This document shows, in pieces, positions 1 to 5,470 of a stretch of DNA of 10,533 nt. This DNA is from Methanotrichaceae archaeon (GTDB lineage: Archaea; Halobacteriota; Methanosarcinia; Methanotrichales; Methanotrichaceae). The notes beneath the pieces were generated by a model. The model ran no database searches. It was not told where the DNA came from and worked only from the letters and a program-made list of their open reading frames with translations. Both the position numbers and the translations under genes were made by a program. Position 1 is the first letter of the stretch, and every line of letters starts with the position of its first letter. The stretch is taken from NCBI GenBank assembly GCA_013329455.1, contig DUKF01000216.1, forward strand, positions 797-11,329. Direction: 5' to 3'.

Positions 1-326
1 ATCTCGCAGGCGATGATCTTGCCGTCGAGCTCCTTGAAGTCGGCAAGCAGCGTTTCGAGGGATGCCACCTTCGCCGCCCCCATCCGTTTTTTCACCATCC
101 ACCGGCCGAGGCCCAGCATGTTCATCTTCGAGAGAGGGCCCTTGTCCAGGCCGCCTTTCTTGAGCCGCTGGAGGCCCCAGAAGGTGAAGAAGAGGGTCGC
201 CTCCATCCCCATGGCGAGAGACCCGTTGGCGATTATGATGGCGCTGTAGATCTTGTCGAGGTCGCCACTGTGAACGATTATCGTGACCTTATCCGCCCCG
301 GTCATCTCCTTATCCTGATCCGCCAT
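1..326 (-). CDS. DsrE/DsrF-like (DrsE_2 type) protein, C-terminus cut by window edge
   Basis: This is the first 108 codons of a gene that runs off the left edge. The translation starts MADQDKEMTGADKVTIIVHS and continues with a hydrophobic IIIANGSLAMGMEATLFFTF-type stretch, a basic WMVKKRMGAAK segment and ends IIACE at the edge. This matches the DsrE/F-like (DrsE_2, often called peroxiredoxin-like) family: a first strand ending in SGDLDK, an AN-x3-AMGMEATLFFTFWGL helix-strand, and a cysteine in the last visible strand (IIAC). Family members are small cytoplasmic Rossmann-like proteins that accept or pass persulfide sulfur. I chose the ATG at 326 because GGAGGGG lies 5 nt upstream. It overlaps the end of tusA by 25 nt. 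An in-frame ATG at 305 would give an ATGA overlap instead, but has no well-spaced ribosome site. The tusA-dsrE order suggests a sulfur-transfer pair; the exact acceptor is unknown. Confidence 0.85.
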   Translation of the reverse strand, partial: MADQDKEMTGADKVTIIVHSGDLDKIYSAIIIANGSLAMGMEATLFFTFWGLQRLKKGGLDKGPLSKMNMLGLGRWMVKKRMGAAKVASLETLLADFKELDGKIIACE

Positions 327-532
327 TCGCTCCCCTCCTCGTCCTCGACCTCCAGAAGTTCAAGGCCCAAAGCCTTCACCGCCATCGGTATCTCCTTCTT
401 GGAGGCGGGATGGTCTCCGGTCACCTCCACCACGTCGCCCGGCGCTGCCTTCTTCAGGGCCTTTCTCGTCTCCACCAGGGGAACGGGGCAGTTCTGGCCC
501 CTGCAGTCCACTTTGATCTCAGCCAATCGCAC
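302..532 (-). CDS. tusA: TusA/SirA-like sulfur carrier protein
   Basis: This is a small soluble protein of about 76 residues. It has the TusA-family signature CRGQNCPVP near the N-terminus, where the second cysteine (in the CPxP motif) is the expected persulfide carrier, followed by the typical VETRKAL helix and a VVEVTGDHPASKKEI strand-helix. The extra upstream cysteine (C-x4-C) is common in archaeal relatives. Family members carry sulfur as a persulfide between desulfurases and acceptors such as DsrE-type proteins, and a DsrE-like gene overlaps its 3-prime end here. The start is uncertain: GTG at 532 has GAGG about 5 nt upstream, TTG at 526 would give LAEIKVDC and TTG at 550 would add six residues. 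It is the first gene of the leftward operon. In methanogens such proteins may serve iron-sulfur cluster or thiolated-cofactor synthesis, but the sequence does not decide this. Confidence 0.9.
   Translation of the reverse strand: MRLAEIKVDCRGQNCPVPLVETRKALKKAAPGDVVEVTGDHPASKKEIPMAVKALGLELLEVEDEEGSEWRIRIRR
332..338 (-). promoter_or_regulatory. Ribosome binding site of the dsrE-like gene
   Basis: GGAGGGG on the minus strand lies 5 nt upstream of the ATG at 326 and inside the tusA coding sequence. It decides the start of the downstream gene and implies translational coupling of the two sulfur-relay proteins. Confidence 0.6.
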
Positions 533-586
533 CACCGCCTCGTCTCGCAATCGTCCCCGGCGAGAGGTTGCCTGGGGGCTCTATTC

Positions 587-596
587 TATAATTTAT
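587..596 (-). promoter_or_regulatory. Candidate TATA box for the tusA operon
   Basis: On the minus strand the sequence reads ATAAATTATA, an AT-only decamer in otherwise mixed sequence, preceded by GCGCA. Archaeal initiation about 25 nt downstream would fall near position 563, leaving a leader of about 30 nt before the GTG start at 532. The spacing is right, but no start site has been shown. Confidence 0.4.
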
Positions 597-706
597 TGCG
601 CTCTTCTTTCTGAAAAAGTTATCCCCCTCAAGTCGAAATATTCGAGCTGGAAGCTGTGATAGAGCCACATCTATCGATGACTGATTAGCGTCTCTTCATA
701 ACTCGT

Positions 707-773
707 CTAATCCATAAAGCGAACTATAGCGGATCAAAAATAAGTTAATCCACAACGCGTTAATTAATCCACA
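707..773. repeat. Three spaced copies of a TAATCCAYA motif in the divergent intergenic region
   Basis: The motif occurs as CTAATCCATA at 707-716 and as exact TTAATCCACA copies at 745-754 and 764-773. The spacings are 38 and 19 bases, one being twice the other. The rest of 551-853 is AT-rich compared with the coding regions and contains no gene or RNA that I can support. The last copy overlaps TTAATTAAT (761-769), the best TATA-like candidate for the plus-strand gene at 854. The copies could therefore be operator sites for a regulator acting on one or both divergent genes. This is inference from position. Confidence 0.4.
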
Positions 774-853
774 GAGCATCGGAAAAGTCTATCTGGAATC
801 TACCCAGAAGTGAAAAAGCGAAGATCTAGATAGGTTCGGAGGGAGGGGCATAA

Positions 854-1930
854 TTGGTCAAAGCTGAAGACATCCTGGCCGATATATTGGCTGGCAAGCA
901 GGTAAAATATTATAACGAGACGATCGAGGGCGAATTGGACCTGAGCAAGCTGAAGTCGCTCATGGACGGCGAAGGTCGCGTTCGCATCCCTGTATCAATC
1001 GAAATAAAAAACTCTGAAGTCCTGGGGAAGGCGAAATTTCGCAATGTCGTCTTCGAGGAGCAGGTCATCTTTAAAGATACCAATTTCAGCGGCTATGCCC
1101 GCTTCAATGGAGCCAATTTCATTGGCGATGCCAACTTTTCTGATGCTGTGTTTAGCAGTCGCGCCAACTTCACGAATGCCCAGTTCGGCGGCAGTGCTGA
1201 CTTCAGCAAAGTGGAGTTCGGCTGCGATGCCTATTTTGGGGAAGCGAGGTTCATTGGCGATGCTGACTTTCACAGGGCTCAGTTCGGCGGCAATGCTCAC
1301 TTCGGCGAAGCTCAATTCTGTGGCAATGCGCTCTTTAGCTGGGCCAAATTCAGTGGTGATGCACATTTCCCAAAAGCTCAATTTCATAAAACACTGGATT
1401 TAAACAAGTCAAAATTTAATATTTTATATATAACATGGAACTTGATTAAAGATAAAGTACATTATTATAGTAACAGTTGCAAAGACGTTCATGATAATGG
1501 CCGTATAGACGGCCCTACATATTTAGCATTAATAAAAAATTTTAAAATTATTGAGCAGTTCAGTGATGCTGATGAGGGCTATTATCAATACCGTAAGGAG
1601 AGCCAGGATTGTAAGAGATTGTATGGTAACTGGGATTGGTCAAAGCTTGCAGATATTGTTTCCTGGATATCTTGTGGATATGGTGTTCGCCCGATCCACA
1701 CTTTTATCTGCATGTTTTGTATCGTCGTCATCGGAGGGTTCTTGTTTTTGGGCAGCTCAGAATCGCTTTTTGAGAGCTTCTATTTCAGCGTAATGATGTT
1801 TACCGGCGGAGATCCAGATAACCTAACGCTTGGAAGATGGATGAGAACTATAGCCATGATAGAGGCGATCCTCGGCTATCTATTCATGGCATTATTCGTG
1901 GTCGTTCTAGGCCGCAAGTTCATTAGATGA
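854..1930 (+). CDS. Pentapeptide-repeat membrane protein with two-helix ion-channel-like C-terminus
   Basis: This is a 358-residue protein starting with TTG, with GGAGGG about 8 nt upstream. Residues 1-55 form a hydrophilic leader. Residues about 57-189 are semi-regular AxFxx pentapeptides with a 10-residue super-period (FxGDAxFxxA), expected to form a right-handed quadrilateral beta-helix. A charged linker (about 190-275) follows, then a transmembrane helix (281-300), a short loop (about 302-323) and a second helix (332-353) ending LGRKFIR. The loop and second helix resemble two-transmembrane potassium-channel pore modules (SFYFSVMMFT, then LGR and IEAILG). The canonical TxGYG filter is missing; only TGGD is present. 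The family architecture of pentapeptides plus an ion-channel domain is known in archaea and cyanobacteria, with ligand and ion mostly undefined. The linker DNA (about 1390-1560) is much richer in A+T, with many ATA, TTA and AAA codons, unlike neighbouring genes, which hints at transfer or relaxed constraint. Confidence 0.85.
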   Translation: MVKAEDILADILAGKQVKYYNETIEGELDLSKLKSLMDGEGRVRIPVSIEIKNSEVLGKAKFRNVVFEEQVIFKDTNFSGYARFNGANFIGDANFSDAVFSSRANFTNAQFGGSADFSKVEFGCDAYFGEARFIGDADFHRAQFGGNAHFGEAQFCGNALFSWAKFSGDAHFPKAQFHKTLDLNKSKFNILYITWNLIKDKVHYYSNSCKDVHDNGRIDGPTYLALIKNFKIIEQFSDADEGYYQYRKESQDCKRLYGNWDWSKLADIVSWISCGYGVRPIHTFICMFCIVVIGGFLFLGSSESLFESFYFSVMMFTGGDPDNLTLGRWMRTIAMIEAILGYLFMALFVVVLGRKFIR

Positions 1931-1951
1931 TACCACACCCCACCTCCCTGG

Positions 1952-2295
1952 CTACAGCTGTCTCACCACCGTCCCGCTGATGGCGAGGAAGACTAGGATC
2001 GAGAAGAGCGCCCCAAGAATCCTCTCGAAGATGAAGGCCCCCCCTTATCAGAGATCGGGACCTTCCACTTATCTTTGGAAGAGGAGGCGGCTCGATGAAT
2101 ACCCTCGTCCCGGAGAGAAAGATCGTGACGCTGAAGGCGAGGGCCTACAGAATGCTGTCGTGCTCGGAATCGGCCAGGCTGTACTCATCGAACCCCACCA
2201 ACCCCGTCGCCCCCTCTGGCGACTTTCACCGCGATCTCCTCTGGTTCCGTCCCCATCTCCCCTTGGCTCCAAAGCCTTAACTCACCCTCTTTCAT
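1952..2295 (-). pseudogene. Decayed small membrane protein gene (two frame changes and one stop)
   Basis: Reading the minus strand from an ATG at 2295 gives MKEGELRLWSQGEMG, then a hydrophilic stretch ending at a TGA (2187-2185). Shifting frame near the G-rich 2195-2220 region continues as VGFDEYSLADSEHDSIL, a TAG (2147-2145), then ALAFSVTIFLSGTRVFIEPP. A second shift at the seven-G run (2038-2044) gives AFIFERILGALFSILVFLA and a final TAG at 1954-1952. Joined, this is about 113 residues with a hydrophilic N-terminus and two probable membrane helices. The last helix has the ERILGALFSILVF look of a channel or small transporter end. I do not recognise the family. The run of protein-like sequence across three frames supports a broken gene. 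Both shifts lie at or near G runs, so sequencing error is possible, though it would not explain the in-frame TAG. The pieces could also be chance. The feature fills most of the 379-base gap between two plus-strand genes. Confidence 0.4.
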
Positions 2296-2309
2296 ACCCT
2301 CTGGCCAAG

Positions 2310-3722
2310 ATGACTGAAGACCCCTCCCAGAAGATGGCGGCCCTGGTGGTGGCGTCGACTAGCTCCTTTCTCACGCCCTTCATGGGCTCCTCGGTTAACA
2401 TCGCCCTGCCGGCGATAGGCGAGGAGTTCGCCCTCGACGCCGTGACATTGAGCTGGATTACGACCTCAGCAGTCCTGGCGGCGGCGATATTCCTCGTCCC
2501 CTTCGGCCGCCTGGGAGACATTTATGGACGGAAGAAGGTCTTCACTTGCGGGGTTTTCGTTTACACGGGGTCCGCCCTCCTCTGCGCCCTGGCGGTCTCA
2601 ACGCCGATGCTGATCGCCTCCCGGTTCACTCAAGGTATGGGCGGAGCCATGATCTTTGGGACCGGAACTGCCATCCTCACCTCGGCCTTCCCCGCCCGGG
2701 AGAGAGGAAAGGCCCTGGGAGTGAGCGTCGCCGCCGTTTACCTCGGCCTGACTCTGGGCCCGTCCCTGGGCGGCTTTCTCACCTACCACTTCGGCTGGAG
2801 GGCGGTCTTCCTTTCGAACCTGCCCGTCGGCCTGATGGTGATCCTGATGGTCGCATGGCGGCTGAAGGGCGAATGGGCTGAGGCCCAGGGCGAGAGGTTC
2901 GACCTCTTCGGCTCGGCCCTCTACTGTCTCGCGCTGGTGGCGATGATATACGGCTTTTCGCGGCTGCCAGAATCCCTTGGGGGAGGTCTGATTCTAGTGG
3001 GCCTTGTGGGGATCATCGCCTTCGTCCTCTGGGAATCGAGGAGCGATAGCCCCCTTCTGGAGATGAGCCTATTTCGGAAAAACAGGACCTTCGCCTTCTC
3101 GAACATCGCCGCTCTGATCAACTACAGCGCCACCTTCGGGATAGGTTTTCTTCTCAGCCTCTACCTTCAATACATCAAAGGCCTCTCTGCCCAGGAGGCG
3201 GGACTCGTTCTGATAGCTCAGCCCCTACTGATGATCTTCGTCGCTCTCCTCTCGGGTTGGCTCTCAGACAAGATGAGACCGCAGCTTCTGGCAGGTCTTG
3301 GGATGGCCCTGACGACGATCAGCCTTCTGACACTGATCGACCTCGGCATGGAGACGTCGATCAGGTCGGTTCTTGCAAGCCTCATGATCCTGGGCCTTGG
3401 AGTCGGCCTCTTTTCATCCCCCAACACCAACGCCGTCATGAGCTCTGTTCATCCCAAATTCTACGGCGTCGCCTCTTCCACCCTGGGAACGATGAGGTTG
3501 ACCGGCCATATGCTGAGCATGGGGACGGTGATGCTTGCCTTCTCCCTCTACATGGGACGGGTCGTGATCGCTCCTGAGAACTACGACTTATTCCTCAGAA
3601 GTGGCCAGGCGGCCTTTGTGGCCTTTGCTGCCCTCTCCTTCGGTGGGATATTCGCCAGCATAATTGGTGGCAAGGGGCACAAAACCAACGAGGGAAAGGG
3701 CATAAGGGGCAGACAATTTTGA
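2310..3722 (+). CDS. Major facilitator superfamily transporter, DHA2-like (14-helix) drug or solute exporter
   Basis: This 470-residue polytopic membrane protein has the hallmarks of the MFS. They are NIALPAIGEEF after helix 1, motif A GRLGDIYGRKK (residues 66-76), motif B SRFTQGMGG (104-112), and motif C GPSLGG (150-155), which marks drug:proton antiporters. A second-half counterpart of motif A is seen at GWLSDKMRP. Hydrophobic segments suit 13-14 helices, as in the DHA2 subgroup. The substrate cannot be told from sequence. The start at the ATG of MTEDPSQK is chosen because similarity begins there. The frame is open another 110 codons upstream, but that part is rich in Arg and Pro, unlike a membrane transporter N-terminus, and covers the decayed minus-strand gene. 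No clear ribosome site precedes the ATG, so it may be leaderless. The C-terminus ends in a short basic tail (GKGHKTNEGKGIRGRQF). It is a lone gene with no evident operon partner. Confidence 0.9.
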   Translation: MTEDPSQKMAALVVASTSSFLTPFMGSSVNIALPAIGEEFALDAVTLSWITTSAVLAAAIFLVPFGRLGDIYGRKKVFTCGVFVYTGSALLCALAVSTPMLIASRFTQGMGGAMIFGTGTAILTSAFPARERGKALGVSVAAVYLGLTLGPSLGGFLTYHFGWRAVFLSNLPVGLMVILMVAWRLKGEWAEAQGERFDLFGSALYCLALVAMIYGFSRLPESLGGGLILVGLVGIIAFVLWESRSDSPLLEMSLFRKNRTFAFSNIAALINYSATFGIGFLLSLYLQYIKGLSAQEAGLVLIAQPLLMIFVALLSGWLSDKMRPQLLAGLGMALTTISLLTLIDLGMETSIRSVLASLMILGLGVGLFSSPNTNAVMSSVHPKFYGVASSTLGTMRLTGHMLSMGTVMLAFSLYMGRVVIAPENYDLFLRSGQAAFVAFAALSFGGIFASIIGGKGHKTNEGKGIRGRQF

Positions 3723-4013
3723 AGGCGATCTGTGGGATTCGGCTTACAACGGTCCCATTGGTGCAGGGCCGACACAACCATAAATGTAAATCCAGAACCC
3801 ACCAATTTAGACAATACTCGCGCAACCTTGAAATAGATGGTCGCATATATTAGAGAACCAGGACTAACAACCATACGATCTGCGAGATCAGCGAGGCCAT
3901 TGTCCCCAAAGATCATATTTAGGCCCAGAAATATTGGAGATGTGGGCGCTGATCGATAGATCGGAAAACGATGGAAATTTGAAACAGATGGAAACCTATG
4001 AGGAAGTCTTCAA
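3723..4013. other. Intergenic region, no supported gene; candidate promoter elements for the NifX-like pair
   Basis: No gene here can be supported. A minus-strand frame opening at an ATG at 3916 runs 75 residues across this stretch and on into the antisense of the transporter gene. It includes a hydrophobic GSLIYATIYFKVARVL segment, but I recognise no family and see no ribosome site, so it may be a remnant. TATA-like sequences on the plus strand occur at CATATATTA (3844-3852) and in AAAGATCATATTTA (3907-3920). The second would give a leader of about 70 nt to the gene at 4014. Neither is proven. Confidence 0.3.
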
Positions 4014-4484
4014 ATGAAAGTTTGTGTTACAGCAGCCGGTCCCGGCCTTGAAGCCCCCCTCGATCCGAGGTTCGGACGGTGTGCCAACTTCGTGATCGTG
4101 GACACGGAGACGATGGAGGCGGAATCGATATCGAACTCCAGTGCAGGAGCTGCCAGCGGCGCAGGGATACAGGCGGCCCAGACGATCGCCAACGCCGGTG
4201 CCTCAGCTCTGATCACGGGAAACATCGGCCCCAACGCCGCTGAGACCTTGAAGGCGGCAGGGGTGAAAGTCTACCTCAACCAGGGCGGCAGCGTCAGAGA
4301 AGCGGTGGAGAAGTTCAAGAATGGAGAGCTATCGGAAACCTCTTCCGCCTCGGTCCAGGCCCATTCGGGAATGGGCACTGGAGGCGGGATGGGTCGCGGT
4401 GGTGGCCGTGGTGGTGGCGGCGGCGGCCGTGGTGGCGGTCGCGGCGGTGGAGGAGGACAAGGACAGGGCGGTCAAAACAGGTGA
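4014..4484 (+). CDS. NifX/NifB-type iron-sulfur cofactor-binding protein with RGG-rich tail
   Basis: This 156-residue protein opens with a dinitrogenase iron-molybdenum cofactor domain (residues 1-105, RNase H-like fold). MKVCVTAAGPGLEAPLDPRF is followed by GRCANFVIVDTET, the typical DPRFGR-xxxFxIVD element. Then come SAGAASGAGIQAAQ and ALITGNIGPNA, the glycine-rich segment that closes the fold. Cys4 and Cys23 are candidate cluster ligands. From residue 119 to the end the protein is almost only Gly and Arg (GRGGGRGGGG type). Such tails recur in stand-alone archaeal and bacterial members. Related NifX and NafY proteins carry iron-sulfur cofactor intermediates during nitrogenase cofactor assembly; stand-alone methanogen copies have no fixed role. 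The ATG at 4014 has GAGG 10 nt upstream. The next gene is a paralogue starting 7 bases downstream, so the two are probably co-transcribed. No nif structural gene is present in the window. Confidence 0.88.
   Translation: MKVCVTAAGPGLEAPLDPRFGRCANFVIVDTETMEAESISNSSAGAASGAGIQAAQTIANAGASALITGNIGPNAAETLKAAGVKVYLNQGGSVREAVEKFKNGELSETSSASVQAHSGMGTGGGMGRGGGRGGGGGGRGGGRGGGGGQGQGGQNR
4391..4458 (+). repeat. Low-complexity GGN tract encoding the Gly/Arg tail
   Basis: This is a run of GGN and CGN codons (GGT, GGC, CGT, CGC) with internal near-direct copies such as GGCCGTGGTGGCGG. It encodes the RGG-like tail of the first NifX-type protein and is prone to length change by slippage. Confidence 0.75.
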
Positions 4485-4490
4485 TATGAG

Positions 4491-4850
4491 ATGAAAGTAT
4501 CTGTTCCAACCATGGGAGATCGAGGTCTCGACGAGATGATATGCGCTCACTTCGGGCGTGCTGAGACCTTCACGATAGTCGACACCGATTCCGGAGACGT
4601 CGAGGTGGTCCCCAACACAAGCGAGCACTTGGGTGGCACCGGCCTTCCCCCGGAGATCATCTCTGCCAAGGGAGCTCACGTCATGCTGGCGGGAGGTCTC
4701 GGGCCAAAGGCGGTCAAGATGTTCGAAGGATACGGTATCGAAGTATTCGTCGGGGCCACAGGGACCGTCAGGGATGCCATCGCCGACTGGAAAGAGGGCC
4801 ATCTCGAAGAGGCCTCCGACAAGAACGCCTGCAGAGAACACCGGCACTGA
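4491..4850 (+). CDS. NifX/NifB-type iron-sulfur cofactor-binding protein, second copy
   Basis: This 119-residue paralogue of the preceding protein has a single dinitrogenase cofactor-binding domain. MKVSVPTMGDRGLDEMICAH leads into FGRAETFTIVDTDSGD, followed by EHLGGTGLPPEIISAKGAHV and MLAGGLGPKA. It lacks the Gly/Arg tail and ends instead in NACREHRH, with Cys114, His117 and His119. Together with Cys18 and His20 beside the FGR element these are plausible metal-cluster ligands. The ATG at 4491 follows the upstream stop by 6 nt, and AGGTGA (4479-4484) lies 6 nt before it, so its ribosome site overlaps the end of the first gene and translation is probably coupled. Family members bind FeMo-cofactor precursors or other iron-sulfur clusters. 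In a methanogen they may handle such clusters for enzymes other than nitrogenase, which I infer only from the neighbourhood. Confidence 0.9.
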   Translation: MKVSVPTMGDRGLDEMICAHFGRAETFTIVDTDSGDVEVVPNTSEHLGGTGLPPEIISAKGAHVMLAGGLGPKAVKMFEGYGIEVFVGATGTVRDAIADWKEGHLEEASDKNACREHRH

Positions 4851-4867
4851 TCGGCGTTCAAAGCTAG

Positions 4868-4928
4868 AAGGGGGCGAAGAAAGGGCCCCTTTTCGAGGTC
4901 GATTATTTTTTCATCTTTTTATCTTTTT
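4868..4928 (+). terminator. Terminator after the NifX-like pair
   Basis: A weak hairpin (AAGGGG at 4868-4873 pairing with CCCCTT at 4886-4891) is followed by three T runs (4906-4911, 4916-4920, 4924-4928). Repeated T tracts on the coding strand are the usual archaeal termination signal, and these lie just after the stop at 4850. Confidence 0.55.
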
Positions 4929-4971
4929 CAACTATTCTGCACTGGCGATCATGACAAGGGTAGATCAGCAA

Positions 4972-4992
4972 ATCGGAATCCTCAAATCCGAT
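4972..4992. repeat. Short inverted repeat upstream of the NTF2-like gene
   Basis: ATCGGA (4972-4977) and TCCGAT (4987-4992) form a perfect 6-base inverted repeat around a 9-base spacer, about 40 bases before the TTG start at 5030. It could be an operator or a leader hairpin, or chance. Confidence 0.25.
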
Positions 4993-5015
4993 CTCAATCT
5001 ATTGGTTTTTGGACG

Positions 5016-5023
5016 GGAGGTGA
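5016..5023 (+). promoter_or_regulatory. Strong ribosome binding site of the NTF2-like gene
   Basis: GGAGGTGA, a full match to the 16S rRNA anti-Shine-Dalgarno sequence, lies 6 nt before the TTG at 5030. It supports that start and shows that a real gene begins here even though the reading frame is short. Confidence 0.7.
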
Positions 5024-5029
5024 CCGGAG

Positions 5030-5293
5030 TTGGATTTTGAGGAAGGCGGCCAGGATCAAAGAAATATCGACGAGCTGGCTGAAACGCTCTATTCGTGTAT
5101 TTCCTTCAGGAAAGGAGATCGTCCGGACCTTGAGAGGCTGAAGAGCCTCTTCATCGAGGATGGGATGCTGATCAACAACAATGACGACCCCCTGATAATG
5201 ACCATCGACCAGTTCGCGGCGGCGATCGACCAGCAGCTCTCAAGCGAGAGCCTCGAATCCTTCAGCGAGACGGAAGGTTGCAAGCAGGACTGA
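5030..5293 (+). CDS. NTF2-like (SnoaL/DUF4440-type) protein, N-terminal part only, probably truncated
   Basis: This is an 87-residue frame starting at TTG with an excellent ribosome site. The sequence shows ELAETLYSCISFRKGDRPDL, LKSLFIEDGMLINNN and IMTIDQFAAAIDQQL. These match the start of stand-alone NTF2-like proteins: a helix, a FxxDG turn into the first strand, then a helix ending in a SxExLESFSE-type segment. Such proteins form cone-shaped barrels of usually 125-150 residues; many have no known substrate. This frame stops after GCKQD, before the long beta strands that build the pocket. The frame starting at 5271 restores plausible continuation (VASRTEI, then RLVFEVASFSKAPG), so a one-base frameshift at about 5274-5277 (GGAAGGTT) probably broke the gene. 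The next gene is convergent on the minus strand. It may be a non-functional gene or a sequencing error; the family assignment is moderate. Confidence 0.6.
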   Translation: MDFEEGGQDQRNIDELAETLYSCISFRKGDRPDLERLKSLFIEDGMLINNNDDPLIMTIDQFAAAIDQQLSSESLESFSETEGCKQD

Positions 5294-5366
5294 GATCTGT
5301 ATATTTGAATTCCAGAGACTCGTCTTTGAAGTGGCCAGTTTCTCAAAAGCACCTGGCCGCCTGTAA
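5271..5366 (+). pseudogene. Out-of-frame remnant of the NTF2-like gene
   Basis: In the frame beginning at 5271 the sequence reads RKVASRTEICIFEFQRLVFE, then VASFSKAPGRL and a stop at 5364-5366. The RTEIxxF and FEVASFSK segments look like the middle strands of NTF2-like folds (usually xRTExFGxIAxVxSxYE). Even with the frame restored the product would be about 111 residues, still short of the family, and 5367-5470 shows no convincing continuation. I read it as decay rather than a separate gene. Confidence 0.4.
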
Positions 5367-5419
5367 AAAATCTCTTGTCATGGAGTCCAAAAGGAGGACT
5401 CAACGACGGAATTGGATCA

Positions 5420-5460
5420 GAAAGAAAAATCTGAAGACTGAAGACGATCTGGAGAGATCG
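5420..5460 (-). terminator. Terminator at the end of the mmp operon
   Basis: Just past the stop of the last operon gene (5471), a perfect hairpin (CGATCT 5445-5450, loop GGAG, AGATCG 5455-5460) is followed on the minus strand by ATTTTTCTTT (5421-5430). The position and T run fit transcription end for the long leftward operon. Confidence 0.5.
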
Positions 5461-5470
5461 AAGACGCCAG

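Noticed and set aside
745..773. DnaA-box-like TTAATCCACA copies as a replication origin
   Set aside because: Archaea use Orc1/Cdc6 and origin recognition boxes of a different sequence; the motif has an extra base compared with TTATCCACA and no origin gene is adjacent.
1080..1390. Repeat array that could suggest CRISPR or a tandem DNA repeat
   Set aside because: The 30-base periodicity reflects pentapeptide coding (AxFxx pairs); the copies are divergent in DNA and lie within an intact frame.
2145..2147. In-frame TAG read as pyrrolysine
   Set aside because: The same gene has two frame changes, no Pyl-dependent methyltransferase is near, and decay is the simpler explanation.
2095..2280. 61-codon plus-strand frame with a GGAGG upstream
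   Set aside because: No recognisable family, and it lies opposite the decayed membrane protein gene; the purine-rich upstream stretch looks coincidental.
1980..2309. N-terminal extension of the transporter frame by 110 codons
   Set aside because: The extra part is rich in Arg, Pro and Ser, has no membrane or leader character, and overlaps protein-like minus-strand sequence. MFS similarity starts at the ATG at 2310.
3581..3916. 111-codon minus-strand frame after the transporter gene
   Set aside because: A third of it is the antisense of the transporter 3-prime end, there is no ribosome site, and the remaining 75 residues match no family I know. Possible remnant only.
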